NCBI GenBank assembly: GCA_029262375.1
Contig: JAJCZM010000049.1
Span: 67,992 to 131,991 of the forward strand
Reading direction: 5' to 3'
Origin: Deltaproteobacteria bacterium
Lineage (GTDB): Bacteria; Desulfobacterota; Binatia; UBA1149; SPBQ01
DNA length: 64,000 nucleotides
This document shows, in pieces, positions 19,901 to 28,730 of the stretch (within the stretch, counting starts at the first letter, position 1; every line of letters starts with the position of its first letter). The notes beneath the pieces are model-generated. The model saw nothing but the letters and a program-made list of their open reading frames with translations. It did no database searches and had not been told where the DNA came from. A program made the translations under genes and the position numbers.

Positions 19901-20001
19901 GAGCTTTCAGACTCAATCCACGCAACCGTGAACAGAGCGACGACGAGGAGTCCGAGCGGTGGACGAAACGGAGCGGCTTCTTGCGTGGATTTTCTCGGCA
20001 T
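16987..20001 (-). CDS. Atypical bifunctional penicillin-binding protein (GT51 transglycosylase + transpeptidase)
   Basis: LLFIENRQLLAP, GGSTLATQLEKLRHSP, ELVADYLNTIRLA (GT51); SxxK as STSK and KTGTGDHAR (transpeptidase). Confidence 0.85.
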   Translation of the reverse strand: MPRKSTQEAAPFRPPLGLLVVALFTVAWIESESSMLQSRVLAWVAGQSTSQLVAGRSARPLVGPDGPYDRELGYSRIESFADNLEANGFEIVAQASPSPMLRKLSEFGITPPYKEKGRAGLEIVDAHLLPSYQVQMPERGFDAFDEIPKLLVDSLLFIENRQLLAPATSTNPAVEWPRLARATVEWGSSRFTAGDRAAGGSTLATQLEKLRHSPAAQTSSPREKLRQMASASLRAYVEGRNTAHSRRELVADYLNTIRLAAVKGHGEVVGLPMGMALWHGVDYHDTAELLSAPAETDEQLAEKAYAYRQALGLILAANRPYLFLVQQPEALRRRIDHFLEMLADSRVITTRLRDAALAADPPFAPTPLASTTPMALARADARPDRIRMLKLLGVESLYEIDRIDARVTTTTYDDIERRVQDTIDAVRDESSDTSKRLRRIGLLNAETPSALTISFSLYERTERTNKLRLYADTKRASRAVDESVMLDLGSTSKLRVLTTYLEVLNDLYDCDEVEADQLDARDVLGRWAAERRAAMPQETRRAFLEAAMNRRYSASPDERFYTGGGLHRFGNFKDDDDDSMFSVANATRHSINLVFVRLTRDIVTHRTFRRESETREVLDRLDHPLRLSYLERAALAEGAQLIRNAYRSYQGMRSDEMRALAFADRTPTPRNAATAIRFMQPALDVDAFAVEMQRFNTGTALWLLDKDALAQMYDDYESSQFSRSDLAHLSGIDWLELWTMKALSDDPDTTTARLMAISKEERTESFAWLYRTKKKDAQDRRIKSELEVDVFRWMHAQWKRHGYPFAHLVPSLATALGASADRPAALAELMGIIQADGMRLPTQRFERIRLGADTPYDTIAIPVPVDGERVMARDVARVLKDTLIDVATHGTARRTGAALNGPRGGRLPVGGKTGTGDHARKTTDAEGNVVSEVAVSRSGVFPFLVGDRYFGAVTVFVEGPASDRYEFTSSLATEIFRILSPELEGVIGAGLPAIELVQNVSSLN

Positions 20002-20311
20002 ACGATGGAGCAGCTGTCGCGCAACTGCTGAGCACTAGGGCTGACCCGAATGGGGGGTGCCGTGAAGACGCTTCGGTCGCAAGTCGCAGAAAAAGTGAAC
20101 TTTTCGCGAACGTATGTAGCGTCACAAAACGGTGAGGGACGAAGTTCCTGAAGAAAACGCGCCTAAGTAGCGAAGCGCAATACAGCGCGTACGTCACAGC
20201 GCAAGCATCGTTCTACGAAGCCGAAAGGCGCAACGTACGCGCGCTTCGGCAAAGGGTCGGCGTGTTTTCTCGACCAGGGGGGAGGTGCTCGATCGGGTGC
20301 GCCAGCCGGGC

Positions 20312-20974
20312 TCAGCGATCGTCCGGCAAGTAGGCAACGAAAATCTGCGTGTAGAGAAAGTCGTGGAGCGCGACGCGCGTATAACCCGCGCGGGTCATCT
20401 CGTCGTCGATCTGCTCGACCTCCGACGTGTGCCCTGACGTTTTCAGACTGATGGGAAACGGCAATCCGCTGCGATTGTCGAGATGAACGATACGTCCTTG
20501 CGCCGAGAGATCGGTCTTCAGCTTCTCAAAATAGACGACGCGGTCTTCGATGTGGTGATACGTGAGCGACGTGATCACAACGTCGACAGCACCGTCGGGA
20601 AGCAGTGGATCGCCGTACTCGCCAAAAATCACGTCTACGTTGGCGTAGCCTTCGTCGGCAACCAACTTACTTAGGGTCTCGACCTTATCGGCGTCAACCT
20701 CGACCGCATACACACGCCCGTCGGGTCCGACTGCGTCCGATAGCCATCCGATCCAGTAACCGTCGCCGGCGCCGATCTCGGCCACACGCGCGCCGGGGGC
20801 GAGGTCGAGCGCCGCCAGGACTTTCTCGGGTTGCTGCCATCCGTCGCGCCCCGATGTAACGAAACGGCGGATGTCTACCTTCTCCGACATCGCGCAGCCG
20901 GAGACTGACGAGGCAATAAGCAGCATGGCAATGGCAGCCAGCCACCCGTTCGTACGCGAGGTCGCGATCTTCAT
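20312..20974 (-). CDS. Class I SAM methyltransferase with lipoprotein-type signal peptide
   Basis: VAEIGAGDGYWIGWLSDAVGPDGRVYAVEVD; N-terminus MLLIASSVSGC. Confidence 0.8.
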   Translation of the reverse strand: MKIATSRTNGWLAAIAMLLIASSVSGCAMSEKVDIRRFVTSGRDGWQQPEKVLAALDLAPGARVAEIGAGDGYWIGWLSDAVGPDGRVYAVEVDADKVETLSKLVADEGYANVDVIFGEYGDPLLPDGAVDVVITSLTYHHIEDRVVYFEKLKTDLSAQGRIVHLDNRSGLPFPISLKTSGHTSEVEQIDDEMTRAGYTRVALHDFLYTQIFVAYLPDDR

Positions 20975-21221
20975 GCTGCACTCCTAACAATCCACGCGCG
21001 ATGAGCCCAGACGCCCCCGAACGGGCGGGTCATTGTTACGCGTGTGGCGTGGCAAAAAGCGTGGCTGCTCCTACTCGGTCGAGGGCCGCCGTTGCGCCTG
21101 TGGCCCGAACCCTGGTCTTTGCGTCCCCTGAGCTGCAAGCGACGTGCGCGCCATGTCGCCGTCCACAAATGGCCTGCGTTTGCCCTTTACATCGGAATGC
21201 CCGGCGGACTAGGATCGCCTG

Positions 21222-22217
21222 ATGCGCCGCAGTTTTCGGGCCTTAGGGCAGTCGCTCATTGCGACGGGTCTGACGGCAGTCCTCATGATTGGATTGTCGC
21301 CGGGCATCTCCCAATCCCACCCGGATATCTCTGAGGCCGAAGACGCGGTCGCGCATGCCATCGCGGCGTCGCCTAACGACCCCGCACTCTATCTTCGTCG
21401 CGCCACACTACAGCGCTCGCGCAAGGACTGGGACGCTGCGGCGGCGTCCTACATCAAAGCAGCCGACCTCGGCGCCGACCGCGATGTCACCGACGTCGCG
21501 CTGGCGTCGGTCCTTCTCGACGCCGGCTTGCACGAAACCGCTCTCATGCATGCGGACATCGCGATCGCGCGTAGCCCGAATTCCGGCAAAGCCAGTTTGG
21601 TGCGAGCGCGCATTCACGCGCGAAGCGATCGACGTGCGCAAGCAGCCAGTGACTACACCCACGCGGTCAAAGTCCTCGAGCATCCCGAGCCCGGCGTCGT
21701 CCTCGAGGCCATGCAGGCACAACTCGAAGTTTCGGTACAAGACGCCGTCGAGCTTGAGGACGCCGTCGAGCACGAAGACGACGCCGTCACGGCCGGAAAC
21801 GAGATGCTCTCGGACGGCGACTCACCGGTAGACGTTGCCGAGCAGAATATCCGCAGTGCGCTCGCGGTCGCAGACACGGCGATGGCGAAACTCGGGATCG
21901 TCCCAACGATCCAATCGCGTGCCGTCGAACTCGAGACGCAACGCGGACGCCACGACGGGGCGGTAGCGCGTATCGACACGATGCTCGAGCAGGCTCCGCG
22001 CCACGAGATATGGATTGCCGAGCGCGGCGACGCCCTCATGGCGGGCGGAAAGAAGACTGAGGCGATGAACGCCTACACGAAGGCACTGGCGCTGGTCAAC
22101 GAACGCCCAGCCTCAAAGCGCAGCCCGAAACTCGCAGCACTGGCCATCGAGCTAGAAAACAAACTTTCAGATCAGCACAACAACAACGCGGGGGACAACC
22201 TAAATGAGAATCAGTAA
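21222..22217 (+). CDS. TPR-containing protein
   Basis: Repeated TPR-like helices (ALYLRRATLQRSRKDWDAAAASYIKAADLG; GDALMAGGKKTEAMNAYTKALALV). Confidence 0.75.
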   Translation: MRRSFRALGQSLIATGLTAVLMIGLSPGISQSHPDISEAEDAVAHAIAASPNDPALYLRRATLQRSRKDWDAAAASYIKAADLGADRDVTDVALASVLLDAGLHETALMHADIAIARSPNSGKASLVRARIHARSDRRAQAASDYTHAVKVLEHPEPGVVLEAMQAQLEVSVQDAVELEDAVEHEDDAVTAGNEMLSDGDSPVDVAEQNIRSALAVADTAMAKLGIVPTIQSRAVELETQRGRHDGAVARIDTMLEQAPRHEIWIAERGDALMAGGKKTEAMNAYTKALALVNERPASKRSPKLAALAIELENKLSDQHNNNAGDNLNENQ

Positions 22218-24129
22218 GATTACGCGGCTTGGCACAATCGCCGCAGTGACAGTGATAATGTCCGCACTGACGGTCGCGAGCGCATCCGCGCAAACGATCA
22301 CACGCGGTCCGTACTTACAGATGCCCGGTCCGGACCGCATGACCGTCATCTTCCATACGGACCTGGCACTGACGAGCGCGGAGGTCGACTATGGCACGAC
22401 CGTTGCGCTGGGCACGATCACACCGGGTACGAGCAGCGCGGACCTCATGGGCGGCTTCAAACACGTCGTCGAGCTATCAAGCCTGACCGACTTCACGAAG
22501 TACTTCTACGCAGTCGGCGATTCGGGCACGCCGCTCACAATCGCCGGTGCCGACTACGCATTCACCACGTCGCCGCTGCCGGGCACACGTCAGCCGATCC
22601 GCATCTGGACCTTCGGTGATTCCGGCTACTGGCCGGGAAATAACGGAACCGAGTACATGGACTCGCGCCAGGCCTACTACGATCACGTCGGCGGCGGCGA
22701 CGTCAACGTGGCGGCCGATGCAACGGACGTCATGATGTACTTGGGAGACAACGCCTACGGTACCGGTAACGACCCCACCTACCAGAGTGTGTTCTTCAGC
22801 CCGCCGGAACTTGCCGCGTTCCTACGCCGCCAGCCGTTCCTTTCTGCGATAGGCAATCACGAAGGCGCTGCGTTGGATAGCGTTACCGAAACCGGCGACT
22901 ACTTCGGGATGTTCAACTTCCCGACCGGGAACGAGTTGGGGACGAACGGCGTAGCTTCAGGCAGCGAGTCTTACTACTCGTTCGACTACGGAAATATCCA
23001 TTTCATCGTCTTGGACACGGAAGACAACATCGAGAACATCACGACCACCGGCGCCGCCATGAAGACCTGGCTCGAGGACGACCTGATCGCCACGACGGCC
23101 GATTGGATCATCGCCGCGTGGCACCGTCCTCCGTACTCCAAAGGCATCTTCCATGACTCCGACGCGGAGGCCAATGAGATCGCAGCACGCGAGGAGTTCG
23201 TGCCAATCCTCGAAGACTACGGCGTCGATCTGGTCATCAGCGGACACTCTCATACGTACGAGCGTACACCGCTGATCGACGACCACATCGGCCTGTCCAC
23301 CACCCTCGAGCCTTTCCATATACTCGACGGTGGTAACGGGAATCCGCTGGTGGACGGTTCCTACCGCAAAGCGTCGTTGCAGCAGGCGCCGCACGAAGGC
23401 GCTGTCTTCATCGTGACGGGCGCGGCGGCCGATACGCGCGCCTTCTCGCCCTCGTCCGGACACCCGGTCATGAACAAGAAACTGGTGTTCGTCGGAACGT
23501 CGGTCATTGAGGTCGATGGTGACGTACTGGTCGGAAAATACGTCAACGACGTCGGTACTGTGATGGACACATTCCAGATCGACAAAGGCATCAGCGCGGC
23601 CTGCCCGGCAGCGCCGCTCGGAACTTGCACGGCGGCCGGTAAAGCGAAATTCATCGTGAAGTCGAGCGGCGACCCAGCAAAAGATCAGACGCAGTGGAAA
23701 TGGACGAAGGTAACGCTGGATGCCTCGGACCTGGACCCGACGTCGGGCACCGATCTGATCGCTTGTGCATGGGATGACACCGGCCACATCTACGACGTCG
23801 TACCGCCGAATCCGGAGAACCTAGGCTACGCGCAGTTCCCGACGACGCCGCCTCCGTCATGGGCGTGGACGAGCAAGAAGGCCGGTCAACACGGCTACAA
23901 GGATAAGGTCGGTTCCGTAGACGGCTTGATCAAGGTCAAGACCAAGGCAGGTGTCGGGAAAGGCAAGATGCAGTTCAAGTCGAAAGGCGCGAACACCGTG
24001 CCGCCCGCACTGCCGCTTACCGGTGTGCTCACCGCACAGTTGATCAATCTGGATTCCGGTGCGTGTTGGGGCTCAACGCTCACCGAGAAAAAGAACGACG
24101 GCTCGAGCTACATCGCGGCCGGACCGTAG
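22204..24129 (+). CDS. Purple acid phosphatase-like secreted metallophosphoesterase
   Basis: TRGPYLQMPGPDRMTVIFHTD N-terminal domain; GDSGYW, GDNAY, GNHE, SGHSHTYERTP metal ligands; overlaps preceding gene by 14 bp. Confidence 0.88.
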   Translation: MRISKITRLGTIAAVTVIMSALTVASASAQTITRGPYLQMPGPDRMTVIFHTDLALTSAEVDYGTTVALGTITPGTSSADLMGGFKHVVELSSLTDFTKYFYAVGDSGTPLTIAGADYAFTTSPLPGTRQPIRIWTFGDSGYWPGNNGTEYMDSRQAYYDHVGGGDVNVAADATDVMMYLGDNAYGTGNDPTYQSVFFSPPELAAFLRRQPFLSAIGNHEGAALDSVTETGDYFGMFNFPTGNELGTNGVASGSESYYSFDYGNIHFIVLDTEDNIENITTTGAAMKTWLEDDLIATTADWIIAAWHRPPYSKGIFHDSDAEANEIAAREEFVPILEDYGVDLVISGHSHTYERTPLIDDHIGLSTTLEPFHILDGGNGNPLVDGSYRKASLQQAPHEGAVFIVTGAAADTRAFSPSSGHPVMNKKLVFVGTSVIEVDGDVLVGKYVNDVGTVMDTFQIDKGISAACPAAPLGTCTAAGKAKFIVKSSGDPAKDQTQWKWTKVTLDASDLDPTSGTDLIACAWDDTGHIYDVVPPNPENLGYAQFPTTPPPSWAWTSKKAGQHGYKDKVGSVDGLIKVKTKAGVGKGKMQFKSKGANTVPPALPLTGVLTAQLINLDSGACWGSTLTEKKNDGSSYIAAGP

Positions 24130-24140
24130 AACACGTGTGC

Positions 24141-24179
24141 GCGATGTCGCGTGGCGCCCTCATGCGCGCGCGACATCGC
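24141..24179. terminator. Perfect 11-bp inverted repeat downstream of phosphatase gene (possible terminator)
   Basis: GCGATGTCGCG (24141-24151) and CGCGACATCGC (24169-24179), 12 nt after the stop; no T-tract. Confidence 0.45.
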
Positions 24180-24385
24180 CGCGTACGTAAGATCCTCTAA
24201 ACGTCTCCGGCAATAGCACTACGGGTAATCAGGTAGTCTGTGCGTTGCTCGCCGACAAATTCACGTCGGCCCTCTACTTTTGCTGACAGACGGATATCAA
24301 ACGGTGCTCTAATGTGTACTCGACCGGGCTACTGAACGATCCGAGCCTGTCGGCCTCGCTCAGGACCCCCGTCGTCGATCCACAC

Positions 24386-25096
24386 ATGGAACGCGCAGCA
24401 AAACCACTACTGGAGTCCGAACGAATCGCGGCACTTCGAGCCTTCGAAGTATTGGATACGGCTCCGGAACCCGCGTACGACGACATTGTCGCGATCGCCG
24501 CCGAACTGTGCGATACGCCCATCGCGCTTATCTCGCTCGTCGATGACGATCGACAGTGGTTCAAGGCGAAGGTCGGGCTCGACGCTACACAGACTTCTCG
24601 TGACGTCGCGTTCTGCGCACACGCAATCCTCGACGACTGCGCACTCGTCATTCCCGATGCGACACTAGATCCACGGTTCGCAGACAATCCTCTTGTAACC
24701 GAAGAACCGCACGTTCGTTTCTACGCCGGCGCACCGCTCGTCGAGGCCAACGGGCACGCACTCGGAACGCTTTGCGTGATTGATCAGAAACCGCGAACCG
24801 TCAGCTCGTCGGCGATGCGCGCGCTCGAAGCGCTGGGTCGCCGAGTAGTTGCAGAACTGGAACTCAAGCGTACGGCCGCGCAGTTGTCGGACGCGCTGGA
24901 GCGCGCACGACTGCTTGGAGAGCTCTTGCCGATGTGCTCTTGGTGCCGACGCATACGCGACGACCAGCAGTACTGGCATCGCGTCGAAGCCTACTTCGAG
25001 AAACAAACCGGAACCGAGTTCACCCACTGCATCTGCTCCGACTGCATGGTCAAGCACTACCCAGGCGCCGCCAGTGAGCAAGGGAACAATAGCTAG
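24386..25096 (+). CDS. GAF domain protein with C-terminal Cys-rich motif
   Basis: GAF-like RIAALRAFEVLDTAPEPAYDDIVAIAAELCDTPIALISLVDDDRQWFKAKVGL; C-terminal MCSWCRRIRDD...HCICSDC. Confidence 0.85.
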   Translation: MERAAKPLLESERIAALRAFEVLDTAPEPAYDDIVAIAAELCDTPIALISLVDDDRQWFKAKVGLDATQTSRDVAFCAHAILDDCALVIPDATLDPRFADNPLVTEEPHVRFYAGAPLVEANGHALGTLCVIDQKPRTVSSSAMRALEALGRRVVAELELKRTAAQLSDALERARLLGELLPMCSWCRRIRDDQQYWHRVEAYFEKQTGTEFTHCICSDCMVKHYPGAASEQGNNS

Positions 25097-25208
25097 CGTG
25101 CACGATGATCGGCGACTTCGCCGACTCGATCTCACCGGAGTTTCAGCACTTCCTGCTCTGGCTGGTGGCACCCGTATGGCGCAGACAGAACGAGAGTTCG
25201 TAGGCGCA

Positions 25209-26477
25209 CTACTCGACGATCGAGAACTGCAATCCGGCACTCGCCTGCAACCGATCGATCAGTTTGCCACCCATCGCCGACGCCGGCGTCCACATCCCGC
25301 CACCGCACTCCTGCTTCGAGACGTCTTTTGCGAGGCACAGGGCAGCTTCGCTGATCATCTTCGCCGTCGACCCGTAGCCGGGATCCCTATCGCCGGTAAC
25401 GCGCGCGGCCAACTTCTCGCCGCCGCCGTCTGATCCCGATCCCGATCCCGACCCCGATCCAAAGAAGCGGAGATCGTAGAAGCCGCTTTCTCTGGCGGTT
25501 TCATCCGGACCGTCGCCGGGCGCGGTCAACACGAAGCGCGTCAACGCAGAGCGAAGCGGGGCCAGCGACGCAGCGCCCGCAAACGCACCGAGTCCGAGCG
25601 TCGTCGCCCAAGCGGTTCCCCATCCGCTCGCACCTGCGCCCGTCAGCATCATCTCGTCGTAGCGGAAGTCGGCTCCATACGGCGGATCGAGCAACGCGTT
25701 GCTTCGTTGTACAACCCGAGTGTTGATCGCCGCCATCACGAACGGGGCGGTCCAAGCGCGCGCGTCGTCGTCGTAGCCCACCGACATACCGCTCGATTGA
25801 CGAGGGCCGTCGCGGTGATCGGGCGGATTGAGCGCATACGGATCGCGCAGAATGCGAGCCGTCTCCGGATCTTCGGCCGCTTCACGAAAAATGTTCACCA
25901 TGGACGCGAGCGTGCCACCGCTGGCACCGCCCTTGAGCGCCTTCACGCGCATCTTCACGGTTGGGAGTGCGCGGCCGTACCGTGCTCGCGCTTCAGTTTG
26001 CAGAAAGAAGACGCCTAAGTCGGAAGGAATCGAGTCGAACCCACAGCAGGGAACGATCCGTGCCCCGCTGTCCGCGGCGATGTCTTGATACGCGTCGATC
26101 ATGCGGCGAATCCACTGCGTCTCGCCGGCCAGATCGACGTAGTCGGTCCCGAACTTTGCGCAGGCCTCTACCAGCGGTGAGCCGTACTGCGCGTAAGGAC
26201 CGACGGTCGACAACACGACGCGGCAGGACTTCACCAGTGCTTCGAGCGATCCCGGATCGGCAGCGTCGGCGACGAGAACAGGAACCGTAGCTGCCGCTGC
26301 GCCCAGTTCGGCCTTCAATGCGTCGAGCTTCCCTTCGCTACGTGCCGCCATTGCCCATCGTACTGCGCTGTCGGCTCCGTATCGCTGGAGAAAGTAGCCG
26401 CAGATCAGCTTGCCCACGAAACCGGTTGCTCCCCAGACGACGACATCGTAACGCGTATTGCTCTCGGACTCGGACAT
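25209..26477 (-). CDS. Saccharopine dehydrogenase-family oxidoreductase (trans-acting enoyl reductase-like)
   Basis: YDVVVWGATGFVGKLICGYFLQRYG Rossmann motif; VLSTVGPYAQYGSPLVEACAKFGTDYVDLAGE. Confidence 0.88.
   Translation of the reverse strand: MSESESNTRYDVVVWGATGFVGKLICGYFLQRYGADSAVRWAMAARSEGKLDALKAELGAAAATVPVLVADAADPGSLEALVKSCRVVLSTVGPYAQYGSPLVEACAKFGTDYVDLAGETQWIRRMIDAYQDIAADSGARIVPCCGFDSIPSDLGVFFLQTEARARYGRALPTVKMRVKALKGGASGGTLASMVNIFREAAEDPETARILRDPYALNPPDHRDGPRQSSGMSVGYDDDARAWTAPFVMAAINTRVVQRSNALLDPPYGADFRYDEMMLTGAGASGWGTAWATTLGLGAFAGAASLAPLRSALTRFVLTAPGDGPDETARESGFYDLRFFGSGSGSGSGSDGGGEKLAARVTGDRDPGYGSTAKMISEAALCLAKDVSKQECGGGMWTPASAMGGKLIDRLQASAGLQFSIVE
25432..25461. repeat. Hexanucleotide tandem repeat (GATCCC)n inside CDS
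   Basis: GATCCC x3, GACCCC, GATCCA; encodes GSGSGSGSGSD in 25209..26477. Confidence 0.85.
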
Positions 26478-26630
26478 GGTCGATACACTCCCGGCCGCTA
26501 CGGCGAACTGGTCGGCGGCGGCCAAGTGCAACATCGCGCAGCGGCCGAGCCAGTGCACGCACGCGCATCAGCGCGCCCGATCGAATCAATGCGGTGAAAT
26601 AGCGGGCCAAACGCCGACGATTCTGCCGGA

Positions 26631-27527
26631 CTAATCTTCTGACGCTTTCGCTTTCAGATGTTGCGACAACTGCCGGTCATGACGACTGGCTGCACTGAGT
26701 GTGCGAAGTGCAGGATCCCAACGCGGCGGTTTTGCGCCCTCCGGATGATCGCCCATCACGGTGACACGCTGAATGACACGCTCGCCCTCGAAGTCGTTGA
26801 GCACGTAGTGCTGAGTGCAGCGATTGTCCCAGATTGCGATCGTACCTGCACGCCATGAGTAGCGCACTGTGAACGGCGGACTAGCCGCCCATCGCGTCAG
26901 ATACCCAAGTACCGCCTTGCTCTCTTCATGACTGAGTTCGACGATTCGGCGCGTGAAGTGCTCATTGACGAACAACGACTTTCGGCCTGTCTCCGGATGC
27001 ACGCGCACCACCGGATGAATCGCCATGCGGTCGGCTCGCCCATGCGGATCGGCGTCGTGCAGCGCGGTGAGCCCCTCGCAGAACTCTTTCATGGCCGGTG
27101 AGAGCTGTTCGTATGCTTTGTACTGATTCGCCCACATCGTGTCGCCGCCGACATCGGGGCACTTCACCATATGCAGAATGGCCATCACCGATGGAGACAC
27201 TTCGCAGCTGAGATCGCTGTGCCATTCGTCAGCAATCGCGCCCTCGCCACCTGCCGCATGCAGTTCGAAGAATTCGGGCCGCTCACCGCCGAACAGGAGA
27301 TTGGGATGCGATTCCAGTTCACCGAAGAGTTTCCCGAACGCGATGTGTTGGTCGGGTGTCAGCGCCTGATCGGGAAAGAACAATACGAGATGCTCGAGCA
27401 GCAATGCCTTGATCGTATCGGCATCGGCCGGCGTGGCGTCCTGCAACGGGATCCCCCTCACCTCGGCCCCGAGCGAGCCCGATACCGGCGTGATTTCGAG
27501 AGCTTTCGTGTCGATCGCGGTGTCCAT
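26631..27527 (-). CDS. TauD/TfdA-family Fe(II)/2-oxoglutarate dioxygenase
   Basis: LVLFFPDQALTPDQHIAFGKLFGELESHPN; HSDLS (HxD) and WDNRCTQHYVLNDF. Confidence 0.88.
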   Translation of the reverse strand: MDTAIDTKALEITPVSGSLGAEVRGIPLQDATPADADTIKALLLEHLVLFFPDQALTPDQHIAFGKLFGELESHPNLLFGGERPEFFELHAAGGEGAIADEWHSDLSCEVSPSVMAILHMVKCPDVGGDTMWANQYKAYEQLSPAMKEFCEGLTALHDADPHGRADRMAIHPVVRVHPETGRKSLFVNEHFTRRIVELSHEESKAVLGYLTRWAASPPFTVRYSWRAGTIAIWDNRCTQHYVLNDFEGERVIQRVTVMGDHPEGAKPPRWDPALRTLSAASRHDRQLSQHLKAKASED

Positions 27528-27540
27528 GTCAGTCTCCGGT

Positions 27541-27565
27541 CCTGTCCTGCCCCGTCCTGTCTCGA
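27541..27565. repeat. Degenerate 5-bp tandem repeat upstream of TauD-like gene
   Basis: CCTGT CCTGC CCCGT CCTGT CTCGA. Confidence 0.55.
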
Positions 27566-27688
27566 TCATCCGTCGAACAGCACCGGCAGCGCGCGGCTCG
27601 ACGGCTGCGTCTATCTCGGACAACTAGCAGGTTCGCCGAGATCACGGGAATTGCCGTTCTCGCCGTCGCCCGGCCGTCGCTTTGCTGC

Positions 27689-28255
27689 CTACTCGTCGTC
27701 GGCCAAGCGCTGTGCCTCATCGAGCGCCTGCGTCCAGCGATCCGATAGACCGAACTGCTCGAGCCAACCGGTCACATAGCCGCTGTCGAGTTCGGCGATC
27801 GTGTTGATGATTGCCGCGACCGCCTCGAAGTCACGCGCACGACCGGCAATGAGTTTGTAGACGATCAGGTCTTCGGGCGTAACGATCGCCAGCTCATGCT
27901 CGTCGATGGTAAGCGATGCCGCACGCTCAATCGCGTTCTCTTCGAATGGTGTACCTGCGATCAGCAAATCGATTCGCGGTAAGTCTGCATGCGCAATGCG
28001 TAGCGCCTCCGCCTTACCGGCACGCAGTTGCGGTACCCAGCCCGCTTTCTCGAAAGCAGCAACGACGGCAACGGTCTGTGCCGGCGTGGCCTTGATCCCG
28101 AAATCCACGTCCTGGGTAGCGCGGGCTTCTTCTCGGTACAGGTTGGCCGCCATGCCGCCGAGAAGTGCGTGCGCGATCCCCTGCGACGCAAGCAATTTAC
28201 TGGCGGCTTTCAGTGCGTCGACGAGACGGCTGGAATCCGACTGCGGCGTGCTCAT
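27689..28255 (-). CDS. Nucleotidyltransferase-fold protein
   Basis: LLASQGIAHALLGGMAANLYREEARATQDVDFGI (GG...D.D pattern); IVTPEDLIVYKLIAGRARD. Confidence 0.75.
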   Translation of the reverse strand: MSTPQSDSSRLVDALKAASKLLASQGIAHALLGGMAANLYREEARATQDVDFGIKATPAQTVAVVAAFEKAGWVPQLRAGKAEALRIAHADLPRIDLLIAGTPFEENAIERAASLTIDEHELAIVTPEDLIVYKLIAGRARDFEAVAAIINTIAELDSGYVTGWLEQFGLSDRWTQALDEAQRLADDE

Positions 28256-28307
28256 TGAATCCTGCTCGCCTGGCTCTGCCCGGCAGGTCCTGCTCGCCCG
28301 GCCCCGC

Positions 28308-28712
28308 TCATCGGAGTTTGGCCCGCGCCATCAGGGCGCGCTGCTGCACGAGAGCCGCTTCGACCTCGCGTAGGCGTTTGCTCGGCTCGTCCACGAATCG
28401 CACGGGTACAGGCTTGCGTGCCAGCAGCGCGATCTCGCGCAACGCACGCAGTGCACTGTCGATGCCGATCGCTCGCCCCAACTCCATCAGTTCCTTGAAG
28501 CGCTCGGTCGGTATCGCCGACTTGGCCGACTCGGGCTTCGTGGTTTCGAGAAGAGTCTGCAGCCGCTGCGCCACCGCGCGTTGCGGATGGCTTAGGCCGC
28601 GCTCCCATCGCGACACCGTCATCGGGTCGACTTCAAGGTGCTCGGCCAGGTCGCGCTGCGTCCAGCCCTGCCGTTTGCGCAGTTGCCGGAGCTTGGTCAC
28701 GGGAATTTTCAC
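28308..28712 (-). CDS. XRE-family HTH regulator
   Basis: LRQLRKRQGWTQRDLAEHLEVDPMTVSRWERGLSHPQ. Confidence 0.88.
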   Translation of the reverse strand: MKIPVTKLRQLRKRQGWTQRDLAEHLEVDPMTVSRWERGLSHPQRAVAQRLQTLLETTKPESAKSAIPTERFKELMELGRAIGIDSALRALREIALLARKPVPVRFVDEPSKRLREVEAALVQQRALMARAKLR

Positions 28713-28730
28713 AAGCGCAGGATAGCATTA

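Noticed and set aside
28261-28315. Period-9 repeat CCTGCTCGC... between NTase and XRE genes
   Set aside because: Only two good copies and a poor period; not strong enough to list as a repeat.
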